Below the pieces are notes generated by a model that was not told the origin of the DNA, searched no databases, and saw only the letters and a list, made by a program, of their open reading frames with translations. 64,000 nucleotides of DNA, taken from contig CAXOVY010000007.1 in assembly GCA_964213355.1 (NCBI GenBank), positions 1 to 64,000 on the forward strand. The letters are read 5' to 3'. Origin of the DNA: JBAXAM01 sp964213355 (GTDB lineage Bacteria > Pseudomonadota > Gammaproteobacteria > UBA9339). Made by a program: the position numbers and the translations under genes. Of this stretch, positions 35,987 to 44,556 are shown one piece after another. Within the stretch, counting starts at the first letter, position 1. Every line of letters begins with the position of its first letter.

Positions 35987-36085
35987 ATGGTAGCTAAAAA
36001 GAAGGCGGTAAAAAAAGCAGCAAAAAAAGCAACAAAAAAAGTGGTAAAAAAAGCTTGTAAATGTGCTTGCAAAAAAAAGAAGTAA
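35987..36085 (+). CDS. Very small lysine-rich (histone H1-like) protein with a cysteine cluster
   Basis: A 32-residue frame: MVAKKKAVKKAAKKATKKVV, then KKACKCACKKKK. GGAG lies eight bases before the ATG and a TATAAT -10-like hexamer sits at 35927-35932, so it looks like a real, independently expressed gene. More than half the residues are lysine. The KKA/KKV repeats resemble C-terminal tails of bacterial H1-like proteins, suggesting nucleic-acid binding; the CKCAC motif might bind metal. No homologue can be named. Confidence 0.65.
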   Translation: MVAKKKAVKKAAKKATKKVVKKACKCACKKKK

Positions 36086-36119
36086 CCAGATTCAGATAAG
36101 GATGTTCATCTTACCAAAA

Positions 36120-36153
36120 CGTCAACAGGAATATGAAGATATTTCTGTTGACG
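36120..36153. terminator. Long perfect hairpin after the lysine-rich gene
   Basis: CGTCAACAG-G-AATAT, loop GAAG, ATATT-T-CTGTTGACG: a 15-bp stem with one G-T wobble. Further arms CTTAC and GTAAG lie beyond A-rich internal loops. There is no T-run on the plus strand after the hairpin (it is followed by AAAAAG), so it is not a classic rho-independent terminator in that direction. It may stabilise the small mRNA, or form a weak terminator on the minus strand (TTTTGG). Confidence 0.6.
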
Positions 36154-36237
36154 AAAAAGTAAGGTGGTAAACAGCGAATAGATCTAGATTAGATGGTTGT
36201 GTGTTTTTTTAAAAATTAAATTTTATCGAGTCATTGC

Positions 36238-37017
36238 ATGGAACCAACTACCAATTATAAACATCGGAAAATCTTTTTTATTATTATTCTGGTTGTTGCG
36301 ATTACTATTGGTAATGCACTTGCTGGTTGGTTTATAGCGCGCAGTGTTTATCAATGGCGAGCCAATGATCGTTATGTAAGTGTAAAAGGTATCGCCGAGC
36401 GTCAGGTAAAAGCTAATTTGGCAATTTGGGATATTAGTTATAAAATAACTGGGGATAATCTAACACAGATCACAGCAGAAAGCCTAAAAAACCAGAAAAT
36501 CATAACTTCTTTTTTAACCCAACATAATTTTGTACTTAATGAAATAGAACCACAACGCATTGAAGTACTTGATCAATACGCGCGCGAATATACCTCCAAT
36601 AAACCAGAACATCGGTATATTATAACCGGAGGTATTATGTTACGCACCCCCAATGTTGATTTAGTACGCCAAGTTAGTCAATTAAACGTAGAACTAATCC
36701 AGCAGGGAATCGTGTTAATGAGTAAAACCGATTACCAAAACCTGCCAAACCCACGCTATTTTTTTACCAAGTTAGATGAAATTCGTCCACAGATGCTCGA
36801 ACAAGCTACGAAAAGTGCACGCTTAGTCGCTGAGCAATTTGCAACTAACGCTGGTTGTCAACTTGGTTATATCCGTCGCGCTAGTCAAGGAGTGTTTCAA
36901 ATCTTGAATATTGATAGTAATGCTGGCCAAAGCTATGGAGCTGAGAACAGTCAAATTGGCGACATAAATCAAGTTATCCGTGTAGTAACATCAGTTGATT
37001 ACACACTCAAAAATTAA
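36238..37017 (+). CDS. SIMPL domain (DUF541) protein, membrane anchored
   Basis: A 259-residue protein with an N-terminal transmembrane helix (about 12-34) and a periplasmic SIMPL/DUF541 domain (YVSVKGIAERQVKANLAIWDI, then the long helix, and the C-terminal INQVIRVVTSVDYTL strand). The family is widespread in Gram-negative envelopes with poorly known function (linked to oxidative stress or signalling in some members). It stands alone between the lysine-rich gene and rluD. Confidence 0.85.
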   Translation: MEPTTNYKHRKIFFIIILVVAITIGNALAGWFIARSVYQWRANDRYVSVKGIAERQVKANLAIWDISYKITGDNLTQITAESLKNQKIITSFLTQHNFVLNEIEPQRIEVLDQYAREYTSNKPEHRYIITGGIMLRTPNVDLVRQVSQLNVELIQQGIVLMSKTDYQNLPNPRYFFTKLDEIRPQMLEQATKSARLVAEQFATNAGCQLGYIRRASQGVFQILNIDSNAGQSYGAENSQIGDINQVIRVVTSVDYTLKN

Positions 37018-37166
37018 GTTTACTTACCATTTTTCATACTTATATATCTAACTTGCCTGTGCTACAACACCAAAGCTCAATTGTTGAAACCTGGCTTTAT
37101 CTTGCTAACGGTTTATAATAAAACAATATACTACGGTATGCATATAGTTAATTTTATGAGGCTTCC

Positions 37167-38132
37167 CTGGTACAAAACCCACAAATCAAGTTAATAAAAA
37201 TTATTCCAGTTGAGCTTAATCAAGGCAGGCTTGATCTAGCACTTAGTACCCTATTACCAGAATATTCCCGCACTAAAATTCAAAGCTGGATTAAAGCCTG
37301 TTATGTAACTGTTGATGGCAAAATTGCACGCGCCAAGGATAAAATACACACAGGTCAAACCGTTAACATAAATGCAACTGTTACAACCATAACCACATCA
37401 GAGCCACAATCAATTGCGCTTGATATTATTTATGATGATCCAGAAATCATTATTATTAATAAACCCGCTGGCTTAGTAGTTCACCCGGGAGCAGGACAAG
37501 CTGACAACACCTTATTAAATGCTCTGCTTTATCATTATCCAGAGCTTGCAAATGTTCCGCGTGCTGGAATTATCCATCGCTTGGATAAAAACACTTCCGG
37601 TTTACTGGTAGTAACACGTAATTTAATTGCCCATACTAAACTTGTTGCCGACTTACAAAAACATAAGATTAAACGCGAATATACAGCGATTGTTAATGGT
37701 GTTATGACTACTGGTGGCACCATCGAAGCACCAATTGGCCGCCACCCGGTTAAACGTACCCATATGGCAGTAAAAGAAAGTGGCAAAACCGCCACTACCC
37801 ATTATCGCATTATTAAGCGTTTTCCAGCACATACATATTTAAGGGTGATTTTAGAAACTGGCCGCACGCACCAAATTCGCGTACATCTCGCGCATATTGG
37901 TTACCCCATTGCCTGCGATCCAACTTATGGCAAAGGTCTAAAAATACCGGCAAAATGTAGTGTGGTTTTACGCCAAGCATTAGAAAACTTCAAACGTCAG
38001 GCGCTACATGCCGAACGTTTAGGCCTAAAACATCCCACTACCTCTCAATTAATGGAATGGGAAGTTAAACCGCCAAAAGACATGGAAAATTTACTACAGA
38101 TTTTATCTCAAACACATGGTGAAAATAAATGA
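37167..38132 (+). CDS. rluD: 23S rRNA pseudouridine synthase RluD, apparently starting at CTG
   Basis: Makes pseudouridines 1911/1915/1917 in helix 69 of 23S rRNA; 321 residues. An S4 domain (about 14-75: QGRLDLALSTLLPEYSRTKI) is followed by the catalytic domain with HRLDKNTSGLLVV (catalytic Asp) and GRTHQIRVHLAHIGYPIACD. No ATG, GTG or TTG exists in this frame between the upstream stop (37149-37151) and codon TTG inside HRLDK, although the S4 domain is fully conserved upstream. CTG at 37167 is preceded by GAGG with five-base spacing and gives the usual RluD length. The stop overlaps the next gene (ATGA). Confidence 0.9.
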   Translation: MVQNPQIKLIKIIPVELNQGRLDLALSTLLPEYSRTKIQSWIKACYVTVDGKIARAKDKIHTGQTVNINATVTTITTSEPQSIALDIIYDDPEIIIINKPAGLVVHPGAGQADNTLLNALLYHYPELANVPRAGIIHRLDKNTSGLLVVTRNLIAHTKLVADLQKHKIKREYTAIVNGVMTTGGTIEAPIGRHPVKRTHMAVKESGKTATTHYRIIKRFPAHTYLRVILETGRTHQIRVHLAHIGYPIACDPTYGKGLKIPAKCSVVLRQALENFKRQALHAERLGLKHPTTSQLMEWEVKPPKDMENLLQILSQTHGENK

Positions 38133-39577
38133 GCAGATTAACCAAAAATCCAAGCTTTATTTTATTCATCATTTTTCTTGAGGGCTTTGTCAGCATATCG
38201 ACCGAAATTCTTACCATACGCCAGCTTATACCGGTAGCGGGAACCAGCATTATTGTCACTAGCTTAATCATTGGCATATTTTTATTGTTTCTTGCGATCG
38301 GATATTGGCGCGGCGGCTTATACCGGGAAAATTTTACTGCAATACTACGCCGCAACTTTATTATTGCCTCAGGATTAATGGGCATAGGAATAGCATATCC
38401 ATTTATAGCGTTCTTTTTTATCGTGACTGAGCAATATATACCAAACAGCAATTTATTGTTCGCTTTAACTATTTACCTGATATTGATTATCGCTCCCATT
38501 ATTTATCTCATCGGACAAACTGTACCGCTTACTATGAATTTAATGGATCCCAAAAAAAGAACGGCAGAAATAGGGGGAAATGCTCTTTTTATAAGCACTC
38601 TGGGCTCTTTCTTAGGAGCACTGCTAACCAGCCTACTATTAATGGAATTTTTAGGGGTTGCTTGGACGGTTTTTATTAATTTTTTGATTTTAACAACGCT
38701 GGTGTTATGTTTTTCTAAAAACAAAGAATGGCTCAGATATGCTCTGTTAGCAGGGATAATGGGGTTGGTTGTTTATAGGTTAAATATTTCTTTTGAAAAA
38801 AACCACTTTATAACAACAACTAATTACGCCAACTACAATGTGATCAAAAACATAGAATCTGACCTTAGATCAACAGGTAAAATCCTTGTAGCAAACAACT
38901 CACTCTCATCATTTATTGGCGATGACAAAAAAACCTTTCCCTATATTGAACTAATTAAACGTATTTTATTTAAAGATCTTGCTCTGCACGATGCGCAAAT
39001 TTTAGTGCTTGGGGCTGGGGGGTTTACTTTATCCGCTTCAGAAACACATGACAATCATTTCACCTATGTAGATATAGACCCTAAAATTAAATCAATTGTG
39101 GAAAAAAACTTTTTAGCAAAAATCAATGGGGATTTTGTTGCACAAGATGCACGCGTTTATTTAGTCAACCATATACAGCAATATGATGCTATTATTTCCG
39201 ACACATATAGCAATGCACGCTCTATTCCCCCTGCTCTACTGACGCATGAATATTTCAGCAGTATAAAGCATGCATTAAAACCCAATGGTTTTGCCATCTT
39301 CAACATTATAGCCAAACCATTTCTCAACGATGCTTATTCAAAACGAGCAGACTCTACAATTCGCACAGTATTTGGCAATTGCCTAGCGAGTCCTCTAACC
39401 TATGCAGATAATTTGACCAATATTATTTACGTGTGCCACCCATCTCAGAACGCCCAAGATAAAATGGTTTATACAGACAATCATAATACTGCGGATCTCG
39501 ATTTTATTTTTTTGCGCAAAGAAAGCTATTCTGATCATCTGCTAGTGGGGTTTTACCAAAAAACTGCTGGTCTCTAA
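38129..39577 (+). CDS. Spermidine synthase-like protein fused to a membrane domain
   Basis: A 482-residue protein: about seven hydrophobic segments (1-225) and a cytoplasmic spermidine-synthase/SAM-methyltransferase-like domain (about 285-460) with ILVLGAGGFTLSASE, YVDIDPKIKS, DARVYL and YDAIISDTYSN. This matches the fused membrane spermidine synthase-like family of unknown substrate. Aminopropyl transfer is possible but unproved. Translationally coupled to rluD. The coding region may once have extended further (see 39573-39686). Confidence 0.8.
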   Translation: MSRLTKNPSFILFIIFLEGFVSISTEILTIRQLIPVAGTSIIVTSLIIGIFLLFLAIGYWRGGLYRENFTAILRRNFIIASGLMGIGIAYPFIAFFFIVTEQYIPNSNLLFALTIYLILIIAPIIYLIGQTVPLTMNLMDPKKRTAEIGGNALFISTLGSFLGALLTSLLLMEFLGVAWTVFINFLILTTLVLCFSKNKEWLRYALLAGIMGLVVYRLNISFEKNHFITTTNYANYNVIKNIESDLRSTGKILVANNSLSSFIGDDKKTFPYIELIKRILFKDLALHDAQILVLGAGGFTLSASETHDNHFTYVDIDPKIKSIVEKNFLAKINGDFVAQDARVYLVNHIQQYDAIISDTYSNARSIPPALLTHEYFSSIKHALKPNGFAIFNIIAKPFLNDAYSKRADSTIRTVFGNCLASPLTYADNLTNIIYVCHPSQNAQDKMVYTDNHNTADLDFIFLRKESYSDHLLVGFYQKTAGL

Positions 39578-39686
39578 GCTTATTGAACTACCAGCCCCAA
39601 AACTCGGTATTGGAACTGTCTTTGCTGGTGGCGGAAAAATAACAACTTCACATTATTTGTATGGTAACGTAGACTATCGGCTATAA
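39573..39686 (+). pseudogene. Possible degraded coding tail after the spermidine synthase-like gene
   Basis: A frame shifted relative to the preceding gene runs SKLIELPAPKLGIGTVFAGG then a short tail ending in TAA at 39684-39686, with protein-like composition but no start codon of its own. It could be a C-terminus lost by frameshift or the relic of another gene. I do not recognise a family. Confidence 0.25.
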
Positions 39687-39755
39687 GCTTTATTTATTTT
39701 AGGATAGACATATAATAAGAATCAGATTCTTTTTAAGAAACCACTTTAAATAACC

Positions 39756-40493
39756 ATGTTAGCTACTGCTATCAAAACACATAAAGTAAAGCCGGGGGAA
39801 TCGTTGTTTACCATTCTCGATACTTATGTTGCTAAACTTGCAGAAAACACCATTATCGCCATTGCCAGCAAAGTTATAAGCATTTGCGAAAATCGCCTTG
39901 TTAGCAAAAATAAAAACAAATTACATATGATTCGCCGGGAATCTGATTTTTGTTTTGCAGCGCCACTTAGATCTCCAACCTTTTATCTAACCTTAAAAGA
40001 CAATCGACTGGTTCCCAACGCTGGAATTGATGAATCGAACTGCAACAATGCTTATGTCTTACTACCAAAAAAACCACAACTAACTGCAAAAAAAATTTGG
40101 CAACATTTACGTAAACGCGATTCCCTGAAAAATCTAGGCGTGATTATTGCCGATAGCAATATCACTCCATTACGCCGCGGTGTAACTGGCATCGCTATCG
40201 GCTGGTGCGGTTTTAAACCAATATATGATTATATCGGCCAAAAAGATATTTTTGATCGCCAACTACAAGTTACACAAATCAATCTACTTGATAGCCTCGC
40301 TACTGTTGCAACTGTAGCCATGGGTGAAGGTAGAGAACAAACACCAATTGCTATTGTAAAAAATGCGCCAAAAATTAATTTCCAAAATCGCGCGCCGACC
40401 ACCAAAGAAGAACAAACAACTTGTATTGGCCCAAAAAATGATTTATTTAGTACTGTTGATTTTGCTTTGTTGAAGGATATATCGTATGAATAA
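39756..40493 (+). CDS. CofE-like gamma-glutamyl ligase (putative folate metabolism gamma-glutamate ligase)
   Basis: A 245-residue protein of the F420-0:gamma-glutamyl ligase (CofE) family: GESLFTILDTYVAKL, IIAIASKVISI, VPNAGIDESNC (the GIDxSN metal/nucleotide loop), RRGVTGIAIGWCGFKP, and VATVAMGEGREQTPIAIVK. Gammaproteobacteria generally do not make coenzyme F420, and no other F420 genes are here, so another gamma-glutamylated cofactor such as a folate is more likely. It overlaps pgeF by eight bases. Confidence 0.8.
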   Translation: MLATAIKTHKVKPGESLFTILDTYVAKLAENTIIAIASKVISICENRLVSKNKNKLHMIRRESDFCFAAPLRSPTFYLTLKDNRLVPNAGIDESNCNNAYVLLPKKPQLTAKKIWQHLRKRDSLKNLGVIIADSNITPLRRGVTGIAIGWCGFKPIYDYIGQKDIFDRQLQVTQINLLDSLATVATVAMGEGREQTPIAIVKNAPKINFQNRAPTTKEEQTTCIGPKNDLFSTVDFALLKDISYE

Positions 40494-41199
40494 CTATATA
40501 GAACCACATTGGCCAGCGCCAAAAAATGTTAAGGCCTTTACCACAAAACGTATAGGTGGTAATTTTAATCTACACATAGGCAATAACCCAAATAACGTTT
40601 TAGCCAACCGCAAAAAGCTATACCAAGAACTAAATTTACCAGCAGAACCATTTTGGTTAAAACAAGAACACACAAATACGGTGATCCACTTAGAACCAAA
40701 CACTACTATCATCGAACCAATCGCCGACGCTGCATTCGCCACCACACCAAACCTTGTTTGCGTAGTCACAACTGCCGACTGTGTTCCCATTTTAGTTTGC
40801 GATCAGAACGGCACTATTGTTGCCGCCATTCATGCTGGTTGGAAAGGTATTGCTACTGGAATAATTGAAGCAACTATCAAAGCAATGAATACTAATCCAA
40901 CAAAATTACTAGCCTGGCTTGGACCAGCAATTGGAGCAAATTCTTTTGAAGCTGGAGAGGATATGCGCGAAATTTTTATCAAAAGTAATCCAGAAAGCCA
41001 AAAAGCTTTTGTTGCCCACAACGATCGTTTCCTTACCAACATTTACTTACTCGCATCGCAGTGTTTAAATACTGTGGGAATTACAGCAATTTATGGCGGC
41101 AAATATTGTACCTTTACGCAAAAAGAATTATTTTTCTCGTTTCGCCGCGAAGGAATTAGCAGCGGCAGAATGGCAAGCTTGATTTGGCTAACTGCATAG
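40486..41199 (+). CDS. pgeF: Purine nucleoside phosphorylase/peptidoglycan editing factor PgeF (laccase-domain)
   Basis: Multicopper polyphenol-oxidase fold (YfiH/PgeF), 237 residues. Zinc-site residues are visible in KQEHTN (His), VTTADCVPIL (Cys) and AIHAGWKG (His), with the C-terminal FFSFRREGISSGRMASLIWL signature. Family members have been shown to cleave purine nucleosides and to edit peptidoglycan precursors. It usually follows rluD directly; here two genes are interposed, but the linkage persists. Confidence 0.9.
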   Translation: MNNYIEPHWPAPKNVKAFTTKRIGGNFNLHIGNNPNNVLANRKKLYQELNLPAEPFWLKQEHTNTVIHLEPNTTIIEPIADAAFATTPNLVCVVTTADCVPILVCDQNGTIVAAIHAGWKGIATGIIEATIKAMNTNPTKLLAWLGPAIGANSFEAGEDMREIFIKSNPESQKAFVAHNDRFLTNIYLLASQCLNTVGITAIYGGKYCTFTQKELFFSFRREGISSGRMASLIWLTA

Positions 41200-41239
41200 A
41201 ATCAGATATTATATACAAAAATTTAAAAAGGACGAACGT

Positions 41240-42595
41240 ATGAAATATCTCAAGCACGTGTCATATGGAGTTTTAGCCCTATTTTTGACTATCACCTGTT
41301 ATGCAGGCAGGCCTATAACTGGCATTGCTGAAACCAGCCCAAGCCTTGCACCAATGCTACAAAAAATTATGCCAACCATAGTCAATGTTTCAGTACGCGG
41401 CGAAGTACCAGCAGATAGTTTATCACCCCAAGATAAACGACGACGTCACAATGGCTCAAAAAACAATTCCAGATTTGAAGATCTGGGATCAGGAGTTATT
41501 ATCGATGCGCAGCACGGCTACATTGTAACTAATGCTCACGTTATAAAAGATGCACAATCTATTACAGTTACACTGAGCGACGATCGCAGCATGCGAGCCA
41601 AGGTTATTGGCTATGATCCTCCATCGGATATTGCCGTAATCCAAATAGCAGCAAAACGCCTCAAAAATGCAACCTATGGCGACTCTGATAAATTAAAGGT
41701 TGGTGATTTTGTGTGCGCAATTGGCAGCCCATTTGGTCTACAAAAAACGGTAACATCTGGCGTCGTAAGTGGACTTGAGCGCAATGATCTTGGCATTGAA
41801 GGCTTTGAAAGTTTTATTCAAACCGATGCTTCAATTAACCCCGGCAGCTCTGGCGGTGCCCTAGTGAACATGCAAGGAGAATTAGTTGGTATTAATACAG
41901 CGCTTATCGGACCAATTCCTAGTAGCGCCGGCATCGGTCTTGCGATACCAAGCAACATGACCAAAAATATAGTAGAACAAATAATTAAATATGGAAAAGT
42001 AAAGCGGGGAGTTATGGGAGTTATAGTACAAAATATTACACCAGCCCTTGCCGAAGCTATGCATTTAAAAGAGGCTGAAGGCGGTGCTTTGATTTCGCAA
42101 GTAATGGAGGGATCACCAGCTGCTACTGCTGGATTACATCCTAAAGATGTGATTATAAAAATCATGGACAAACCCGTTCATTCCGCCGCCCAAGTTAGAA
42201 ATGTGGCAAGCTTATCAAGCATTGGTTCTAAAGTAATTTTGCAAGTACGCCGTGATAATAAATTAATCAATCTCGAACCTGTAATAGCCGACCCAGAGGA
42301 TTTGAAAAAAACCCAGGAAGTACCAAAAAATTTGCTCTCAGGACTAGGGTTAAAGAACTTTAATCTGCTGATAGATAACCAACAAATTAAAGGCGTTGAG
42401 GTATTATATGTTGATGACGCAAGTGTTGCCTACAGCTGCGGCCTTAGCCCTACTGATGTTATTCTCACCGCCGCCAATCAGCCAGTAACCACAATTAGCC
42501 AGCTTCAAGCAATTGCCAATAAAAATCCTAAGCAACTACTGCTTGAAATAAAACGTGGATTAAGTGGAAATTTTTTCTTGGTGCTTGAAGAATAG
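41240..42595 (+). CDS. Periplasmic serine protease DegP/DegQ (HtrA family)
   Basis: Envelope quality-control protease/chaperone of 451 residues. Signal peptide (about 1-22); trypsin-like domain with catalytic His100 (TNAHV), Asp130 (SDIAV) and Ser204 (PGSSGGAL); two PDZ domains (about 250-345 and 355-450). AAGGA lies ten bases before the ATG. The length is typical of DegQ rather than the longer E. coli DegP, but the assignment between the two is uncertain. Confidence 0.92.
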   Translation: MKYLKHVSYGVLALFLTITCYAGRPITGIAETSPSLAPMLQKIMPTIVNVSVRGEVPADSLSPQDKRRRHNGSKNNSRFEDLGSGVIIDAQHGYIVTNAHVIKDAQSITVTLSDDRSMRAKVIGYDPPSDIAVIQIAAKRLKNATYGDSDKLKVGDFVCAIGSPFGLQKTVTSGVVSGLERNDLGIEGFESFIQTDASINPGSSGGALVNMQGELVGINTALIGPIPSSAGIGLAIPSNMTKNIVEQIIKYGKVKRGVMGVIVQNITPALAEAMHLKEAEGGALISQVMEGSPAATAGLHPKDVIIKIMDKPVHSAAQVRNVASLSSIGSKVILQVRRDNKLINLEPVIADPEDLKKTQEVPKNLLSGLGLKNFNLLIDNQQIKGVEVLYVDDASVAYSCGLSPTDVILTAANQPVTTISQLQAIANKNPKQLLLEIKRGLSGNFFLVLEE

Positions 42596-42619
42596 CAAAA
42601 CATCAAACGGAAAAAAGCG

Positions 42620-44509
42620 ATGAAAAAATATTTGAAGCTTCGTTCTAAAAAAACATGGTTAGGACTTTTGGGGTTGTTTACCTTATCTGTCTTTATTTTT
42701 CCAATCCTCACTAGTAGTACATTAGAGGTATACATAGGTGTAATGCCAGAGGAAGTATCTCCATTGATCAAAAGTTCTTTATCTATAGACAAAACTTCTG
42801 GTTCTATACTAGTAATTTCTCGTTCAAACATAAGACCTATAGAGGCTGGCGGAACAGGAGAGCTACTTGAACAAGATTTAGGTTTATATGATAAAAGCTT
42901 AGAGAATGCTAACAACATATCGGTGACAACCGATTCGAGCTTCAAAAACATTGGCAATGAATCAGATGTTGTTAGACAGTTAGCAAAAAAAATAAAAAAC
43001 AACACATCAAAAAAAGCTATTAACATGGAGGACCACCTTATTCCAAAGTTTAAAAGTAAAATGGAGAAGTTTATAGACAATGATGGACAAGCGATTATTT
43101 CTGTAGCTAAAATAGGAAGCGGCCATATAAAAAGAATATTTATTCAATTACCAGAGATGGGGTTTCAAGCCTCTTTGTGCTATGAATATGGAGTTGCTAT
43201 TTTAAATGCGATATGTAGCCAATTTGCAAACGAAGAAATGGTTTTTGCTGCTGCTTTTTCCGGTGGAGGTTCAATTAGTACAGAAACTAAACCAGGAATG
43301 ATAGAAAGCTTTTCTAATAGTGTAGGCATTAGAGCATATAAAATACCAGGAAAAAATAAATATATCGGCAAGGTTTTAATATCTACTCTTAATGAAGAAA
43401 TTACTTTATTTCAAACCGATCCTTGCGAAAATCAATACGAGGCGCTAGAAATTGCTAGATTTGTTTTTCTGAAATTGGGGGACATCCCTCCTGAATTGAG
43501 TCCCATTTATGTAAAAGCTGTATTACGACCAGGTGAAGATCAAGAAAAAGCTAAAAAAAATATTGCTAGCAACACAGATAAGATTGACATCAACTTTTTA
43601 AAACAGCAACTGATAAGTAAATTAAAAAGCGGGCAAACTAGTATTACAGAAAGTATCTTTTTGGGAGACGCAGAAAAAGATGCCGGAGATAATATTGGCA
43701 AAATGATAGCCGCCAATAGCACAGATAAATATAAGAACAGCAAAAACACCCAGGTAGTAAGCGCCAACATGGAAGATGATATAATTTTTAGAATATATAG
43801 ACATATTATGGAAAAAAGGAAAAGTAGTAATGATTCGTATATGCTACTGAGAACAGCTTGCGACCCATTCAGAATTAGCAAAGAGGTTAAAGAAAAGTTG
43901 CAAGAATGGATCGAAGAGAGGGAATATACTCTGGACAACTATATTGATGCAGTGTTATGGAGGTTAAGTGGCTTTAATAACAAATTTCTGACAAAAAATG
44001 CACACTGGACTTTTTATGATGCCTTTAAAAACACATCCGACCAAGAGTTGTTTTATAGAACTAAAGTGTCAAAGGACGACGGAGAACCAATTGTAGTGGA
44101 TCCTTTCTGGCGAGAAATAGGAACTGATTTTATAGTAGATGTCCTAGAAGCAGGGGAAGAAAAAGATGATATTGCCAGCTTTAGAAAAGAGTTTAGGAAT
44201 ATGGTTGATGTTGAGGGACTTGAACATTTTAGTTACGAATCAAATAAAACCTTAGTCCTAAGAAAAAAACTAGAAAAAGTGTTAGAAAAAGCCCTGCATA
44301 AATTGAACTTTGATAAAATGGACGGAAAATACAAGATTTGGGTTAGAAAAGGCTCATGGTCAAATAATCCAAGCAACGATCTAAATTCTTTAGATTTTAT
44401 ACACGGTTCAAATGCGGATAGAGCGTTCTATGTGTCTACAAATTTTGTTGCTTTAATTGAAAACGCTAGTGAATATTTTAAAAAACTAATGGAAAAGCAA
44501 CAAGAATAA
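42620..44509 (+). CDS. Orphan 629-residue protein with N-terminal membrane anchor/signal
   Basis: I do not recognise a family. The N-terminus is basic (KKYLKLRSKKT) followed by one hydrophobic helix (about 14-31), so the rest is exported or periplasm-facing. The body is hydrophilic, lysine/glutamate-rich, with a glycine-rich stretch AAFSGGGSISTETKPG near 215 and short coiled segments in the C-terminal half. The C-terminus (KKLMEKQQE) is charged and rich in Glu/Gln, as in many Dot/Icm effectors, but an N-terminal membrane segment fits that less well. It starts 24 bases after the protease gene and may be co-transcribed with it. Confidence 0.7.
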   Translation: MKKYLKLRSKKTWLGLLGLFTLSVFIFPILTSSTLEVYIGVMPEEVSPLIKSSLSIDKTSGSILVISRSNIRPIEAGGTGELLEQDLGLYDKSLENANNISVTTDSSFKNIGNESDVVRQLAKKIKNNTSKKAINMEDHLIPKFKSKMEKFIDNDGQAIISVAKIGSGHIKRIFIQLPEMGFQASLCYEYGVAILNAICSQFANEEMVFAAAFSGGGSISTETKPGMIESFSNSVGIRAYKIPGKNKYIGKVLISTLNEEITLFQTDPCENQYEALEIARFVFLKLGDIPPELSPIYVKAVLRPGEDQEKAKKNIASNTDKIDINFLKQQLISKLKSGQTSITESIFLGDAEKDAGDNIGKMIAANSTDKYKNSKNTQVVSANMEDDIIFRIYRHIMEKRKSSNDSYMLLRTACDPFRISKEVKEKLQEWIEEREYTLDNYIDAVLWRLSGFNNKFLTKNAHWTFYDAFKNTSDQELFYRTKVSKDDGEPIVVDPFWREIGTDFIVDVLEAGEEKDDIASFRKEFRNMVDVEGLEHFSYESNKTLVLRKKLEKVLEKALHKLNFDKMDGKYKIWVRKGSWSNNPSNDLNSLDFIHGSNADRAFYVSTNFVALIENASEYFKKLMEKQQE

Positions 44510-44556
44510 TAAGATCTATTATCCAAATGATTGATCCTGTATATGGACTCACCTAA

